Shown: one piece after another, positions 1 through 6,546 of the stretch
Layout: every line of letters starts with the position of its first letter
Numbering within the stretch: position 1 is the first letter of the stretch
Source of the DNA: Planctomycetota bacterium
GTDB taxonomy: Bacteria; Planctomycetota; Phycisphaerae; UBA1845; UTPLA1
Assembly (NCBI GenBank): GCA_027295245.1
Contig: JAPULF010000259.1
Coordinates: 1-7,232, forward strand
Length of the DNA stretch: 7,232 bases
Direction: 5' to 3'
Translations under genes and position numbers: made by a program
The notes under the pieces: model-generated
The model's database searches: none
What the model saw: the letters and a program-made list of their open reading frames with translations, nothing else
Told to the model about the DNA's origin: nothing

Positions 1-237
1 CTGGCATTCAGCTTCCCGACGGCGTTTCTGTGGTATCGCGACCGTCGACGGATTCCGCCCGGTCATTGCGAACGGTGTGGGTACAACCTGACCGGCGCGA
101 ACCACGAGCGATGTCCCGAGTGTGGCAACGAAATCTCGACGACCGTCAGAGCCGTGCAGGCCCGCTCTTGTCCGGCCGCTATTCAAATCGTCAGTCAGAT
201 CCGGCCTCGCGCATGGGTCGCCACATGTCGATCGTGA
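1..237 (+). CDS. Zinc-ribbon membrane protein, C-terminal fragment
   Basis: Frame 1 is open from the left edge to a TGA at 235-237, giving 78 residues of a protein whose start lies outside the window. The visible part begins with a hydrophobic stretch (LAFSFPTAFLW), probably the end of a membrane helix. A basic WYRDRRR stretch follows, then two cysteine pairs, CERCGYN and CPEC, which form a short zinc ribbon (about fragment residues 23-43). I recall this layout from many uncharacterised planctomycete proteins, where the ribbon lies on the cytoplasmic side just after a helix. The function is unknown; metal binding is inferred from the four cysteines. About 30 residues follow the ribbon with no recognisable motif, and the last 47 bases overlap the end of the convergent heme-protein gene. 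An earlier true end through a sequence error is possible but nothing shows it. Confidence 0.6.
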   Translation: MAFSFPTAFLWYRDRRRIPPGHCERCGYNLTGANHERCPECGNEISTTVRAVQARSCPAAIQIVSQIRPRAWVATCRS

Positions 238-1039
238 CAACGAGCAACTGGATGCCGAACACGACGCCGAACACGCCCCCCGCGCCGGCGATGGCAAAAA
301 TAAATACGTCTGCCGTTCGCGCAAGCCACCAGCCGCCGAAGTCGAACACCAAGGCGAGCATCGGCAACGGCGTGAGGAATCCGCGCACACCGGGCGAAAC
401 ACGGGCCGTCATAAACAGCAGCCCGACCACGAGCGTGAACATCGGGATGGACAGCATGTGCATGTGACTGACCAGGATCAGACGCGGTATCTGATATTGC
501 GGCGGCACGCGGGTCGGCTTGCCGGGCTCGGCAACGGGACTGAGGAATTCTGAAAGACCGGCATGCTTCACGTCCCATTCGTCCGGTGCGAACGGAGCAT
601 GTTTCGATATGTCCGTGTCGGTGCTGGCGGAATGGCAACGCAGGCAGTTTCGCATGATGATTCGCCGAGGCGTCTTCTTGCCTTTACCTTCGTCGAAAGT
701 GTCTTTGCCGCCGCCCTCCTTCAGCCACGCCTGGAGAACTTCAAAATCCTCCTCCGACGAAATGTACTCCCGCATCGTCGTCTGGATCATGGTCAGCATC
801 CGCGACGGGGAGGGCCGACCCCGCGCAACAGTCAGGCCGCTGTAAACGGCCCGGATGTCGTCGAGCGACATTCCGTCGACGCCGTCTGCCTTTGAGTGGC
901 TGTGATAGATATTGAGGACCGCGATCAGGTAGCCCGTGCCGATGATCGCGAGAAACGCGGTCAGCATCAGCCGGGCGCCCCTGGGCAGCTTGGCCAGGAC
1001 ACCGGTCCAGCGATCCTCGGTATTCGGCGACCGCGTCAT
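191..1039 (-). CDS. Membrane-anchored c-type heme protein (uncharacterised family)
   Basis: A protein of 282 residues. Residues about 22-44 form a membrane helix after a basic N-terminus, which implies an N-in topology and a periplasmic domain from about 45 to 185. That domain holds one heme c motif, CLRCH at 132-136. Three more hydrophobic helices follow at about 186-210, 221-240 and 245-271. No Met lies between CxxCH and the second helix, but His147 and His159 do, so His/His heme ligation is possible. Histidines also sit at the membrane edge: H46 and H48 (NIYHSH) after helix 1, and H192 and H194 (SHMHML) at the start of helix 2. The NIYHSHSKADG...GMSLDDIR pattern resembles, from memory, an unnamed family of bacterial membrane heme proteins. 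The likely role is electron transfer or heme/metal sensing in the inner membrane; the partner is unknown. The ATG at 1037-1039 overlaps the upstream stop as ATGA and has GGAG 8 bases before it. The frame stays open further upstream, but that part lies inside the DHH gene and does not look like protein. Confidence 0.85.
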   Translation of the reverse strand: MTRSPNTEDRWTGVLAKLPRGARLMLTAFLAIIGTGYLIAVLNIYHSHSKADGVDGMSLDDIRAVYSGLTVARGRPSPSRMLTMIQTTMREYISSEEDFEVLQAWLKEGGGKDTFDEGKGKKTPRRIIMRNCLRCHSASTDTDISKHAPFAPDEWDVKHAGLSEFLSPVAEPGKPTRVPPQYQIPRLILVSHMHMLSIPMFTLVVGLLFMTARVSPGVRGFLTPLPMLALVFDFGGWWLARTADVFIFAIAGAGGVFGVVFGIQLLVVTIDMWRPMREAGSD

Positions 1040-2052
1040 GAAAGGGACTCCGCCGTCCGGAGCGCCGTCGTCATGGCCTTGACGACGCGCTCGGCGACGC
1101 CGTCCATGGGGCCCTCGATTCGAGCGCCTGCCGCTCGCGCGTGTCCGCCGCCGCCGAACCGGGCCGCAACGGCCGCAACGTCCACCAAGCGCTTGCTGCG
1201 AAAACTGACGCGCACCGGGCCATCGTCCACCGGCTCGACAAGCAAGACCGCCGCGATAACCGAGCCGACCCGTTGCGGCTCGTTGATCAGGTCCTCGGTC
1301 ATCTCGGGCGTCGCCCCGCATGAGACCATCATCTCACGGGTGAGGCGGATCACCGCGAGTCGATCATCGACGTGTAGTTCGAACCCCGAGAGCGCCGCCC
1401 CGATCAGCCGTGCCCGCGGTACCGGCTCATCCAAATAGAGACGCTCATATAACTCGTTGGGACGCACCCCGGCCTCCACAAATCGGGCCGCCGCAGTGAG
1501 CGCCCGGCCGTCCGTGTTCGAAAATCGAAACCAGCCCGTATCGGTCGCGAGGCCGACGAACAGTAACTCGGCCGTTTGCCGATCGACGGGCCAACCGGCC
1601 CGATCGCACAACTCTGCGATGAGCTGGGCGCAGGCCCCCGCGCCCTCGTCGATCATCGCTGTGTCCACGATATCGTCGCGCGTGCGGTGGTGATCGATCG
1701 CCAGTTTCGCGATAGGCGACATTTCGATTGCGTCGGTCACGTCTCCCAATTGTGCCCGTGCGCAGGTATCAACGATGACTAGCAGTTCCGCGCCGTCAAG
1801 CACCCGCCCGGCGGACGATGGATCCCAAATCGCCGCCGGTTCGATCTCCGCCAAGAAGCCGTAGCGCCGGCCGGCCGACTCGTGCAGGAATGCCGAAACC
1901 GTTTTCCCTTGATTTCTCAGCACGCGCGTCAGGGCGGCGACGCAGCCGATCGCGTCTCCATCCGCTCGGGCATGCGTCGTAATCACGATTCCATCGGCGG
2001 ACATCAACTGCGAGATTACGGCATCGGCATTGATCAATTCCGGTTTCGGCAC
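1036..2052 (-). CDS. nrnA: DHH/DHHA1 family phosphoesterase, NrnA-like (nano-RNase / pAp phosphatase)
   Basis: A protein of 338 residues, close to the roughly 310-340 of the NrnA family. NrnA enzymes are cytoplasmic, metal-dependent phosphoesterases that degrade short oligoribonucleotides and remove the 3' phosphate from pAp. The DHH domain shows its motifs in order: H27 with D31 and D33 in THARADGDA, D95 in VIVDT, the DHH signature D120-H121-H122, and D171 in ATDTGWF. The C-terminal DHHA1 domain carries the substrate-binding GGGGH at about 300-304, followed by ARAAG. All expected metal ligands appear present. The GTG start at 2050-2052 lies 2 bases after the ribF stop and has GGGA 8 bases upstream. 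The frame continues upstream inside ribF, but the family N-terminus fits the GTG. The gene overlaps the heme-protein start by 4 bases, so translation is probably coupled. NrnA is preferred because of length and motif set; a c-di-AMP phosphodiesterase of the GdpP type is unlikely because no membrane, PAS or GGDEF part is seen. Confidence 0.88.
   Translation of the reverse strand: MPKPELINADAVISQLMSADGIVITTHARADGDAIGCVAALTRVLRNQGKTVSAFLHESAGRRYGFLAEIEPAAIWDPSSAGRVLDGAELLVIVDTCARAQLGDVTDAIEMSPIAKLAIDHHRTRDDIVDTAMIDEGAGACAQLIAELCDRAGWPVDRQTAELLFVGLATDTGWFRFSNTDGRALTAAARFVEAGVRPNELYERLYLDEPVPRARLIGAALSGFELHVDDRLAVIRLTREMMVSCGATPEMTEDLINEPQRVGSVIAAVLLVEPVDDGPVRVSFRSKRLVDVAAVAARFGGGGHARAAGARIEGPMDGVAERVVKAMTTALRTAESLS
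1048..1051 (-). promoter_or_regulatory. Shine-Dalgarno for the heme-protein gene
   Basis: GGAG on the minus strand lies 8 bases before the ATG at 1037-1039, inside the last codons of the DHH phosphoesterase gene. It decides the start of the heme protein in favour of this ATG over the longer open frame, and it supports coupled translation across the ATGA overlap. Confidence 0.6.
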
Positions 2053-2054
2053 TG

Positions 2055-2996
2055 CTACAATCCCATCTCGGTCTCGCGGACCGCTTGCACGTCCCGCGCG
2101 ATCTGATCCGCCAGGGCCTCCCGGGTGTCGAACTTTACCTGATCGCGCACGCGACTCACCAATTCCAGCCGGGCGGCTTCGCCGTACCAATCCCCGGACC
2201 GATCCAGCACGAACGCCTCTATCACCAACGCCCGGCCCGAAAGCGTCGGTCTTCTGCCGATACTGATCGCGGCCCGCGCACGCCATCCCGCAATTTCGAC
2301 CGTGCCGGCGTAAACGCCTTCGGCGGGCATGATTTGGTCGCCGACCCGCAGATTGATCGTCGGGAAACCGAGATGCCGGCCCGCCGCATCGCCGGAGACG
2401 ATCTCTCCTACGAGAGCGAAGGGCCGGCCGAGACATTGGGCGGCGTCCTCGACACCACCCGATTGCAACAGTTCGCGCACGACCGTGCTGGAGACGATGA
2501 CGTGATCGCCCGCCTCGACGTGCAGTCGGTACGAATCGACCAGCCGCACCTGGAAGCCCCCTTTCGGCGACAACGCCCGCAACAACTCGACGTTTCCCTT
2601 CCGGCCCCGGCCGAAGCCGAAGTTCGGCCCTTCCACGATGTACGACGGATGGATTCGACTGACCAGAATCTCGCGCACGAAGTCTTCAGCCGGCATGCCC
2701 AGTAGCGATTTGTCCGACTCCAGGCGAATAATCGCATCGGCGCCGGCCGATTCGAGCAGACGGGCCTTCTCCTCCCAGGGGGTCAGCCGCGCCGGAGCAT
2801 GGTCCGGGGTCAGGATCGCCAGCGGGTGGGGCTCGAATGTCATGGCAACCACCTTCGCGCGGGACACCGTCGCCAGGGCCCGGGCCGTTCGCAGAATCCG
2901 CTGATGCCCGAGATGGACGCCGTCGAAATTACCGACGGTCAACACGGCGCCGCGAAGGCCGTCGTCCAAATCCGAAATACCGGAGTAAACCTTCAC
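2055..2996 (-). CDS. ribF: Bifunctional riboflavin kinase / FMN adenylyltransferase (FAD synthetase)
   Basis: A protein of 313 residues, the normal length for bacterial RibF. It phosphorylates riboflavin to FMN and then adenylylates FMN to FAD in the cytoplasm. The N-terminal nucleotidyltransferase half shows GNFDGVHLGHQ at 22-32, with the HxGH pair H28 and H31, then FEPHP at 54-58, GPNFGFGRGRKGN at 123-135 and SST at 169-171. The C-terminal kinase half shows GRHLGFPTINL at 206-216 with the nucleotide-binding GFPT, EGVYAG at 226-231, GRRPT at 247-251 and E260, the expected catalytic glutamate. A small oddity is Ser245 where the family usually has Asn (NxGxRPT). The start is GTG (2994-2996), overlapping the ATPase stop as GTGA, with GGAG 7 bases upstream. 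Neighbours on both sides are co-directional and nearly overlapping, so it is probably co-transcribed and translationally coupled. I see no FMN riboswitch, which is expected for an internal operon gene. Confidence 0.96.
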   Translation of the reverse strand: MKVYSGISDLDDGLRGAVLTVGNFDGVHLGHQRILRTARALATVSRAKVVAMTFEPHPLAILTPDHAPARLTPWEEKARLLESAGADAIIRLESDKSLLGMPAEDFVREILVSRIHPSYIVEGPNFGFGRGRKGNVELLRALSPKGGFQVRLVDSYRLHVEAGDHVIVSSTVVRELLQSGGVEDAAQCLGRPFALVGEIVSGDAAGRHLGFPTINLRVGDQIMPAEGVYAGTVEIAGWRARAAISIGRRPTLSGRALVIEAFVLDRSGDWYGEAARLELVSRVRDQVKFDTREALADQIARDVQAVRETEMGL

Positions 2997-5272
2997 GCCG
3001 GGTCTCCAGTCGGAGTCGGCGGCGATCGATCATGCCCGGCCCGGCCGTCGGTCCATCCGATCCGGCGCGGCAGCAGCAGTGAGTTTAATACAACTGTCAA
3101 TGAGCTGATCATCATCGCTCCGGCGGCCCATGCAGGCGGCAGCTTTCCGACCGCCGCCAGCGGGATCATCGCGCCATTGTAAAGGAACGCCCAGGCGAGG
3201 TTTTGTCGAATTGTCCGGACGCTCGCACGGGCCAGCGCGACCGCATCGGCCACCAGTTGCGGCGTCGATCCGACCAGGTTGATGCCCGCGGCCTCACTGG
3301 CTACGTCCGCCCCGGTAGCGAACGCGATGCCTACGTCGGCGGTAGCCAGGGCGGCGGCGTCATTCACGCCGTCTCCGACCATGGCGACGCGCTCGCCGCT
3401 GCGTTGGAGGGCCTTGATTCGATCCACCTTGCCCGCCGGATCGACACCGGCGGACACACAGTCGATTTCGACGGCCGACGCCACCGAATTCGCCGTCGAC
3501 AGCTCGTCGCCGGTGAGTATCTCGCTGCGCACGCCGAGCGAGCGCATCCGGCGCACCGCCTCGGCGGACGAGGGTCGAACCGCATCCGTCAGAAATATGA
3601 CGCCGATCGCCCGACCGTCCACCGCAACCACAACCGCAGTGTCGCCTTCGACTCTGGATCCGTCCAATATGCCCGCGACACCGTCCATCGCGACACCGCT
3701 GGACTCGAGGAATCGCGGGCTGCCCACGACGATTTGTTTCTGGTCAAGTTGTGCGGTGACGCCGCCGCCCGGAACGGATCCGAACGACGTCGGCTCGCCG
3801 AACGCAATTCCGTCTCGCCGGGCCAGCGCAACAATCGCCTTGGCAAGCGGATGGACCGAAAACTGCTCGGCCGCCGCCGCGACACGCGTCACCTCGGCGG
3901 GTAGCCGGGATTCCACCGCGATCACGTCGCGGACCGACGGCCTGCCCGCGGTCAACGTGCCGGTCTTGTCCCACACGATGACGTCGACCAGACCCGCCGC
4001 CTCCAACATCGGCGCATCGCGCACCAGAATCCCACGAAGGGCCGCCAAACCGGAGGCAACCAACACAGCCGTCGGCGTTGCAAGCCCCAGGGCGCAAGGA
4101 CACGCCACCACCAAAACGGCCACCGCCGCCCGAGTCGCCTGCGCCGCCGCCGCCCAACCTCCTATCGCGAGCCACCCGACAAACGTCGCCGCCGCGATCG
4201 CCACGACGATCGGCACGAAAACCGAGGCGATGCGATCCGCAATTCGCTGCATGTGCGTGTGCCCGGTCTGTGCCTTGCGGACCATCTCGACGATCCGCCC
4301 AAGAGACGACCTGCTTCCTACCGATGTCGCCCGAATCATCAGCTTGCCTTCGGTGACGAGCGTGCCGGCCGACGCCCGATCGCCGACGGTTCGCAGCACG
4401 GGCATCGGCTCGCCCGTCATCAAGCTTTCGTCCACGTCCGCCGTGCCCTCCGTGACCTCGCCATCCACCGGAATCGCGGCGTGCGCCGGAACGCACACCT
4501 GATCTCCCGGCACGATTGAATCCACCGCAACGGATTGCAACTCGCCGTTTCGCATGACAAGCGCCGAACGCGGCGCCCGGCGGGCCAACGCCGCCATGGC
4601 AGCCGAGGCCCGTCCCTTGGCGCGGGCCTCGAGGTAACGACCGACGCAGACCAGCGCGAGAATCATCGCGGCGGCGTGCAGATGAACGAATTCGGGTTGC
4701 TTGGCGAGGGTCCCGTACACGCTGGCGGCGAAGGCCGTCACGACGCCCATCGTGATCAACAAGTCCATATTGGCCGCGCGATACCACAATGCCCGCAGCC
4801 CGCCGGCAAGAATCGGTCCGCCGCCCGGACTCAGCGCCAACATGATCAGCAGCACGATCTGCAACACACGGCAGGGAATCTGGGCGGCCGGCCCGGGACC
4901 CCACAGCACGCCGCGCAGCAGTTCCAACCCGACGATCGGCAACGACAGGCCGACCGCCTGAACCATCGCCTGACGGTGCCGGCGAAGCGTTTCTCGCAAA
5001 CGGGGATCGTCTTCCGATTGCGGGCCCTGAGCACCCCCGACAGGCATCGGCTCCGCATCGTATCCGGTCTCGCGCACCGCCGAGGTCAACGCCGCCAGCG
5101 GCGCACGATTCTCATCGAACGAAACGACGGCGGATTCGGTCATCAGATTGACGGAAACACCGCGAACGCCCCGAACGTCGCGCAGGGCCCGCTCGACTCG
5201 GCCCACGCACCCGCCGCACGTCATTCCGATGATGCGAAGTTCGGTCTCGGGTTGGCCCTGGCCGGCGATCAT
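2993..5272 (-). CDS. copA: Cu(+)-translocating P1B-type ATPase
   Basis: A protein of 759 residues that uses ATP to move Cu(+) out of the cytoplasm across the inner membrane. It starts with one heavy-metal-associated domain (about 11-75) carrying GMTCGGC, with Cu-binding C19 and C22. Helices follow, then the actuator domain with TGE at 286-288. The ion-pore CPC is at 391-393, the phosphorylated aspartate is D435 in DKTGTLT, the nucleotide-binding HP pair is H474-P475 (SVHPLA), PGGG is at 501-504, and the hinge GDGVND is at 633-638. Y698-N699 and M720xxS723-S724 near the C-terminus are the Cu(+)-type (P1B-1) signatures. All catalytic residues are present. After the last helix there is a 25-30-residue polar, proline-rich tail. 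The ATG at 5270-5272 fits the HMA domain start, although no Shine-Dalgarno is visible. It heads a four-gene block. Whether it is a detoxifying CopA or a slower FixI/CcoI-type pump for oxidase assembly cannot be decided here; no copper-regulator operator was recognised. Confidence 0.95.
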   Translation of the reverse strand: MIAGQGQPETELRIIGMTCGGCVGRVERALRDVRGVRGVSVNLMTESAVVSFDENRAPLAALTSAVRETGYDAEPMPVGGAQGPQSEDDPRLRETLRRHRQAMVQAVGLSLPIVGLELLRGVLWGPGPAAQIPCRVLQIVLLIMLALSPGGGPILAGGLRALWYRAANMDLLITMGVVTAFAASVYGTLAKQPEFVHLHAAAMILALVCVGRYLEARAKGRASAAMAALARRAPRSALVMRNGELQSVAVDSIVPGDQVCVPAHAAIPVDGEVTEGTADVDESLMTGEPMPVLRTVGDRASAGTLVTEGKLMIRATSVGSRSSLGRIVEMVRKAQTGHTHMQRIADRIASVFVPIVVAIAAATFVGWLAIGGWAAAAQATRAAVAVLVVACPCALGLATPTAVLVASGLAALRGILVRDAPMLEAAGLVDVIVWDKTGTLTAGRPSVRDVIAVESRLPAEVTRVAAAAEQFSVHPLAKAIVALARRDGIAFGEPTSFGSVPGGGVTAQLDQKQIVVGSPRFLESSGVAMDGVAGILDGSRVEGDTAVVVAVDGRAIGVIFLTDAVRPSSAEAVRRMRSLGVRSEILTGDELSTANSVASAVEIDCVSAGVDPAGKVDRIKALQRSGERVAMVGDGVNDAAALATADVGIAFATGADVASEAAGINLVGSTPQLVADAVALARASVRTIRQNLAWAFLYNGAMIPLAAVGKLPPAWAAGAMMISSLTVVLNSLLLPRRIGWTDGRAGHDRSPPTPTGDPA
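3004..3007 (-). promoter_or_regulatory. Shine-Dalgarno for ribF
   Basis: GGAG on the minus strand lies 7 bases before the GTG at 2994-2996 and inside the end of the ATPase gene. It supports GTG as the ribF start and coupling to translation of the ATPase. Confidence 0.6.
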
Positions 5273-5342
5273 GAATGGGTCAGCGAATCTCGGATCTCTC
5301 GTAGCCCCGCAACTGAAAAACCCGAATAGCGTTCGACCGTAG

Positions 5343-5363
5343 CGTCGCCACTTGTGGGCGACG
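5343..5363. repeat. Intergenic inverted repeat (7-bp stem, 7-base loop)
   Basis: CGTCGCC at 5343-5349 pairs perfectly with GGCGACG at 5357-5363 around the loop ACTTGTG. It lies in the 146-base gap between the end of the nucleoside hydrolase gene and the start of the ATPase gene, both on the minus strand. A second pairing, CACTTG (5349-5354) with CAAGTG (5376-5381), uses part of the same bases, so the two folds exclude each other. No run of T directly follows the stem on either strand; the nearest minus-strand T run (5316-5320) is about 22 bases further on. It may be a weak or Rho-assisted terminator, a leader element for the ATPase transcript, or one copy of a dispersed genomic repeat. Nothing else recognisable, including a clear promoter, is seen in this gap. 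Confidence 0.5.
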
Positions 5364-5418
5364 TGCCTCGCGCGGCAAGTGTCCCCTCGCTCGAGAACAT
5401 CCCGAACGCCGCGCCCCG

Positions 5419-6345
5419 CTAAACAACAAACGCCTCATGACAAAGCGATTCTAGCAGATTCTCCAACAAGTCGCCCGCATTGACCGCCGTCAGCAAATCG
5501 ATCTGCGTATTCGGATCGCCGCCCAGCGCGGGCTTGGACCGCCCGGCGTGCTCGCCCTCCGTCGTGATCTCGAGCCGCATCCGCGTCCGCATGAACAGCG
5601 AGGGCCACAAAACCCCGGCCGCGGCGACGGCGTCGTGCAACTGAAACTTCCCGCGTTGCGGGCCCGCGTCGTGTTCAATCGGAAAAGCCAGCAGTCGGGC
5701 CAGCACTTCTCCGGTCCGATACCCGCTGGCCGCCAGGTGCGCAACATTCGACTCGTCCAGCGAAACGTGCGATGTCACCTCCAGCGGCGAGACCGTGATG
5801 TTCAAACCCGACGCGAGAACCGCAGCGGCCGCCACGGGATCTCGATGGAAATTGAACTCCGCCACGCCTGCAATGTTGCCCTTGCCCAGGACGGCCCCGC
5901 CCATCACGTAAATCCGCCGGATCGATCTCGCGAGTTCGGGCGATTCGCGGAGAATCGTCGCCACATTGGTCAACGGACCGATCGCAAGCACCGTCAACTC
6001 CCCGCCCGCCGATTCGATCGCCTCTCGATAGGCTTCGCGAAAACCGACGACCGGTAATCCGCTGGCCGCCAAATCCACTTCGCCGAATCCGTCCTTGCCG
6101 AGAACCGATCGTCGATCGACCAACCCCTCCGCAACCTGATCCATTCCCCGACCGATGACCGGCATCGCCGGCGGATTCAGCGCGGTGAGCAGGCGGTCAA
6201 TATTCGTCACGGCCTGTTCGAGATCGACGTTGCCGCCGACGCCGACGATCGCCCGAACGTCCACGGCCTCGTTCGCCAGGGCAAGGCAGACCGCCGCCGC
6301 GTCGTCAATTCCCATGTCGGTATCAATCAGCAGCGGCGTGCTCAA
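5419..6345 (-). CDS. Inosine/uridine-preferring nucleoside hydrolase
   Basis: With the TTG start at 6343-6345 the protein has 308 residues, the usual length of the IUNH family. The enzyme cleaves the N-glycosidic bond of ribonucleosides to a free base and ribose, in nucleoside salvage. The calcium-site aspartates lie in DTDMGIDDA (D8, D10, D14, D15), followed by T126 in AIGPLTN, YVMGG at 146-150, E163 and N165 in EFNFHRDP, and H237-D238 (catalytic His and calcium Asp). The first motif has Met in place of the usual Pro of DTDPG. No signal peptide is visible, so it is probably cytoplasmic. A TTG at 6406-6408 would add 21 basic residues with no family match and would lie at or upstream of the predicted transcription start; the shorter form is preferred. 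A weak GAG is 6 bases before the chosen TTG. Exact nucleoside specificity cannot be read from the sequence. Confidence 0.9.
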   Translation of the reverse strand: MSTPLLIDTDMGIDDAAAVCLALANEAVDVRAIVGVGGNVDLEQAVTNIDRLLTALNPPAMPVIGRGMDQVAEGLVDRRSVLGKDGFGEVDLAASGLPVVGFREAYREAIESAGGELTVLAIGPLTNVATILRESPELARSIRRIYVMGGAVLGKGNIAGVAEFNFHRDPVAAAAVLASGLNITVSPLEVTSHVSLDESNVAHLAASGYRTGEVLARLLAFPIEHDAGPQRGKFQLHDAVAAAGVLWPSLFMRTRMRLEITTEGEHAGRSKPALGGDPNTQIDLLTAVNAGDLLENLLESLCHEAFVV

Positions 6346-6360
6346 GACGCGCTCGCTTTC

Positions 6361-6389
6361 TTGACAGGTGGCTCGGGCGAATCTAATAC
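6361..6389 (+). promoter_or_regulatory. Candidate sigma70-type promoter for galactokinase
   Basis: TTGACA at 6361-6366 matches the -35 consensus exactly. A 17-base spacer leads to TAATAC at 6384-6389 (3 of 6 to the -10 consensus). The overlapping TCTAAT at 6382-6387 matches 5 of 6 with a 15-base spacer. The start of transcription would fall near 6396, leaving about 150 bases of leader before galactokinase. The box lies inside the transcribed leader predicted for the divergent nucleoside hydrolase. Confidence 0.4.
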
Positions 6390-6411
6390 GGATCGTGCGC
6401 TTGCGCAATGC

Positions 6412-6440
6412 ATTATCCGAACGGACGGCCGCGTGGTCAA
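6412..6440 (-). promoter_or_regulatory. Candidate sigma70-type promoter for nucleoside hydrolase
   Basis: On the minus strand TTGACC (6440 to 6435) matches the -35 box in 5 of 6 positions, and GATAAT (6417 to 6412) matches the -10 box in 5 of 6, with an ideal 17-base spacer. Transcription would start near 6405, giving a leader of about 60 bases to the TTG at 6345. This argues against the longer TTG start at 6408. Confidence 0.5.
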
Positions 6441-6532
6441 CGAATCGTCAAGATTGGGACCGAACCCGTTCGAAGAGGGGCAAACGGAATAGGGGAGCAT
6501 TGGCGTCACGCCGGTGCGTAACAGTGTCATGC

Positions 6533-6537
6533 AGAGG
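6533..6537 (+). promoter_or_regulatory. Shine-Dalgarno deciding the galactokinase start
   Basis: AGAGG lies 9 bases before the GTG at 6547. The alternative in-frame ATG at 6529-6531 has no such signal before it, and choosing it would put AGAGG inside the coding region. Confidence 0.5.
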
Positions 6538-6546
6538 CCGCAAGCA

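Noticed and set aside
1040..1321. N-terminal extension of the heme protein into the DHH gene
   Set aside because: The added part is Arg/Gly-rich out-of-frame sequence of the DHHA1 domain, while the ATG at 1039 has a good Shine-Dalgarno and leads directly into a membrane helix.
2053..2436. N-terminal extension of the DHH phosphoesterase into ribF
   Set aside because: The added residues are Arg/Gly-rich and match no family; the DHH fold begins just after the GTG at 2052 and ribF is clearly coding here.
3279..4502. Long plus-strand open frame (407 residues) opposite the copper ATPase
   Set aside because: It is antisense to a protein with every P-type ATPase motif, its product is a low-complexity Ser/Ala/Thr/Arg mix, and it arises from GC-rich codon bias.
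5316..5335. Minus-strand CGAA-loop-TTCG followed by GG and TTTTT, as a terminator
   Set aside because: The stem is only 4 bp and the site is about 44 bases before the ATPase start; too weak to call.
6461..6472. Short palindrome CGAAC-CC-GTTCG as a repressor operator
   Set aside because: A single 5-bp arm pair with no second copy nearby; could be chance, and no regulator gene lies in the window.
6408..6521. Short plus-strand frame (ATG, 37 residues) in the galactokinase leader
   Set aside because: It would lie in the predicted leader and could be an upstream peptide, but it has no Shine-Dalgarno and no recognisable sequence; chance is the simpler reading.
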